A stretch of DNA of 64,000 nt from JAAYJT01 sp037445555 (GTDB taxonomy: Bacteria > Bacteroidota > Bacteroidia > Bacteroidales > JAAYJT01), in contig JBBIKG010000017.1 of assembly GCA_037445555.1 (NCBI GenBank), positions 1 to 64,000 of the forward strand, read 5' to 3'. The position numbers were made by a program, and so were the translations under genes. Shown here piece by piece: positions 63,386 through 64,000 of the stretch; positions within the stretch are counted from its first letter, which is position 1, and every line of letters begins with the position of its first letter. The notes below the pieces were generated by a model. It worked only from the letters and a program-made list of their open reading frames with translations. It did no database searches and was not told the origin of the DNA.

Positions 63386-63850
63386 TTATACGCTGATTTG
63401 CCGCTTAAAACCAAGTTCGAGCGAAATAAATGATTCGGTATACGTGATCTCGGGGATGGATTGAATTTTTTCGACGATGATGCGCTTCAGATGCTCGTTG
63501 CTGTGCGTGAATACCTTTATCAACAATGAGTACTTCCCTGAGATGTGATGGCATTCTACAATTTCGGGGATCTGTCTTATCTTTTCAAATACTTCGTTGT
63601 GCGAGCTGGTGCTTGTCAGGTTTACCTGGATTCCGATAAAAGCACAGGTCATATATCCGAAAGCCTTTTCATCAAGCAGGAGTTGAGAGCCGCTGATTAA
63701 GCCAGATTCTTTCATCCTGCACATGCGCTGATGAATGGCAGGCCCTGACATGCCAACAGCGCGGGCTATTTCAAGGTAAGATGCCCGGGCATCGGTCATC
63801 AGCAGGTTCAGAATTTTTTGGTCGGTGTGATCAATCTGTAATTGAGGCAT
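63386..63850 (-). CDS. Lrp/AsnC-family transcriptional regulator
   Basis: A 154-residue regulator. Residues 1-~60 form an AsnC-type winged helix (DHTDQKILNLLMTDARASYLEIARAVGMSGPAIHQRMCRMKESGLI); residues ~70-150 are the RAM ligand-binding domain (GYMTCAFIGIQVNL, VECHHISGKYSLLIKV). It probably senses an amino acid. The stretch to the right edge is AT-rich with -7-like boxes on both strands (TAAATTTG on + at 63975-63982), hinting at a divergent gene beyond the window that it may control. Confidence 0.93.
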   Translation of the reverse strand: MPQLQIDHTDQKILNLLMTDARASYLEIARAVGMSGPAIHQRMCRMKESGLISGSQLLLDEKAFGYMTCAFIGIQVNLTSTSSHNEVFEKIRQIPEIVECHHISGKYSLLIKVFTHSNEHLKRIIVEKIQSIPEITYTESFISLELGFKRQISV

Positions 63851-63873
63851 CGGGTATTATATTTGATGAATTA

Positions 63874-63881
63874 CAAAAGTA
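63874..63881 (-). promoter_or_regulatory. -7 promoter box for the Lrp-family gene
   Basis: TACTTTTG on the minus strand, 23 bases before the regulator's ATG at 63850. The right flank up to 64000 is very AT-rich. Confidence 0.5.
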
Positions 63882-64000
63882 ATGTAAATAATTTAAAAAA
63901 AGATAAGATAGGAAGTAAAATAATTAAAATATAAACAAAATATATTTAAATATACTAAATTAGATTTGGATGTGTAAATTTGCACGCAAGTAAAATGATT

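Noticed and set aside
1..64000. CRISPR arrays, tRNA or rRNA genes, insertion sequences
   Set aside because: Looked for regularly spaced repeats, cloverleaf-like segments and transposase motifs; none was found by eye. A tRNA scan would be the decisive check.

Overview
The window looks like a chromosomal segment of a Bacteroidota bacterium, most likely class Bacteroidia. Support: promoters of the TAnnTTTG (-7) type, mostly no Shine-Dalgarno sites, TonB-dependent receptors (one with a carboxypeptidase-like N-terminal domain), a FeoA-FeoB fusion with a Cys-rich partner, the rpmG-DUF4295-ftsY order, and an iPGM-type enzyme beside threonine synthase in place of a classical thrB. Nrf nitrite reductase and Feo suggest growth at low oxygen; photolyase and the thiol peroxidase suggest some light and oxygen exposure. 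I could not assign a genus. No tRNA, rRNA, insertion sequence, prophage or CRISPR array was seen; this is ordinary core chromosome with a few unusual loci.

Layout. 1-1.4 kb: the 5' part of a BtuB-like receptor gene (minus strand, running off the left edge) behind a cobalamin riboswitch. 1.7-3.7 kb: carbamate kinase and ornithine carbamoyltransferase. 3.9-6.0 kb: nrfHA. 6.2-8.7 kb: TrkH/TrkA-type potassium uptake. 8.8-13.7 kb: a TonB-dependent receptor and a beta-helix-like lipoprotein, each behind the same unusual promoter carrying four or six half-sites at an exact 11-bp period. 13.9-17.7 kb (minus): a distant queuosine-salvage-glycosylase-like protein with a Cys cluster, a CoA-binding protein, OsmC, an EamA transporter and a periplasmic metallo-hydrolase. 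18-26 kb: prmC, glgB, two tandem secreted paralogues, a PflX-like radical SAM enzyme, guanine deaminase, aat and a class III aminotransferase. 26-32.8 kb: a dehydrogenase, an acidic orphan, xerD, a beta-CASP nuclease, rpmG, DUF4295, ftsY, rimO.

32.9-43.2 kb: a NahK-like kinase, kynU and uvrA (overlapping start and stop), an ABM-domain membrane protein, tcdA, an ECF sigma factor with a conserved-looking small partner, nth, bcp and recA. 43.3-53.7 kb: feoAB with its Cys-rich partner, photolyase, dnaE, trxA, a DUF58 protein, a Gdx-type SMR exporter and a dehydrogenase. 53.9-63.9 kb: an AsmA-like protein with a long helical tail, a MetY-like enzyme, thrC, a proposed homoserine kinase, an unknown secreted protein, a FabG-like reductase, a YwaF-type membrane protein and an Lrp-family regulator.

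Most noteworthy: (i) the duplicated 11-bp-phased operator at 8.8 and 11.8 kb tying a receptor to a lipoprotein; (ii) the glycosylase-like protein at 13.9 kb; (iii) three places where a hairpin ends a gene and a -7 box follows directly where a -33 element would be; (iv) the sulfhydrylase/threonine synthase/phosphomutase-type kinase cluster. Functional calls rest on recognised motifs and remembered family traits; no database search was run.
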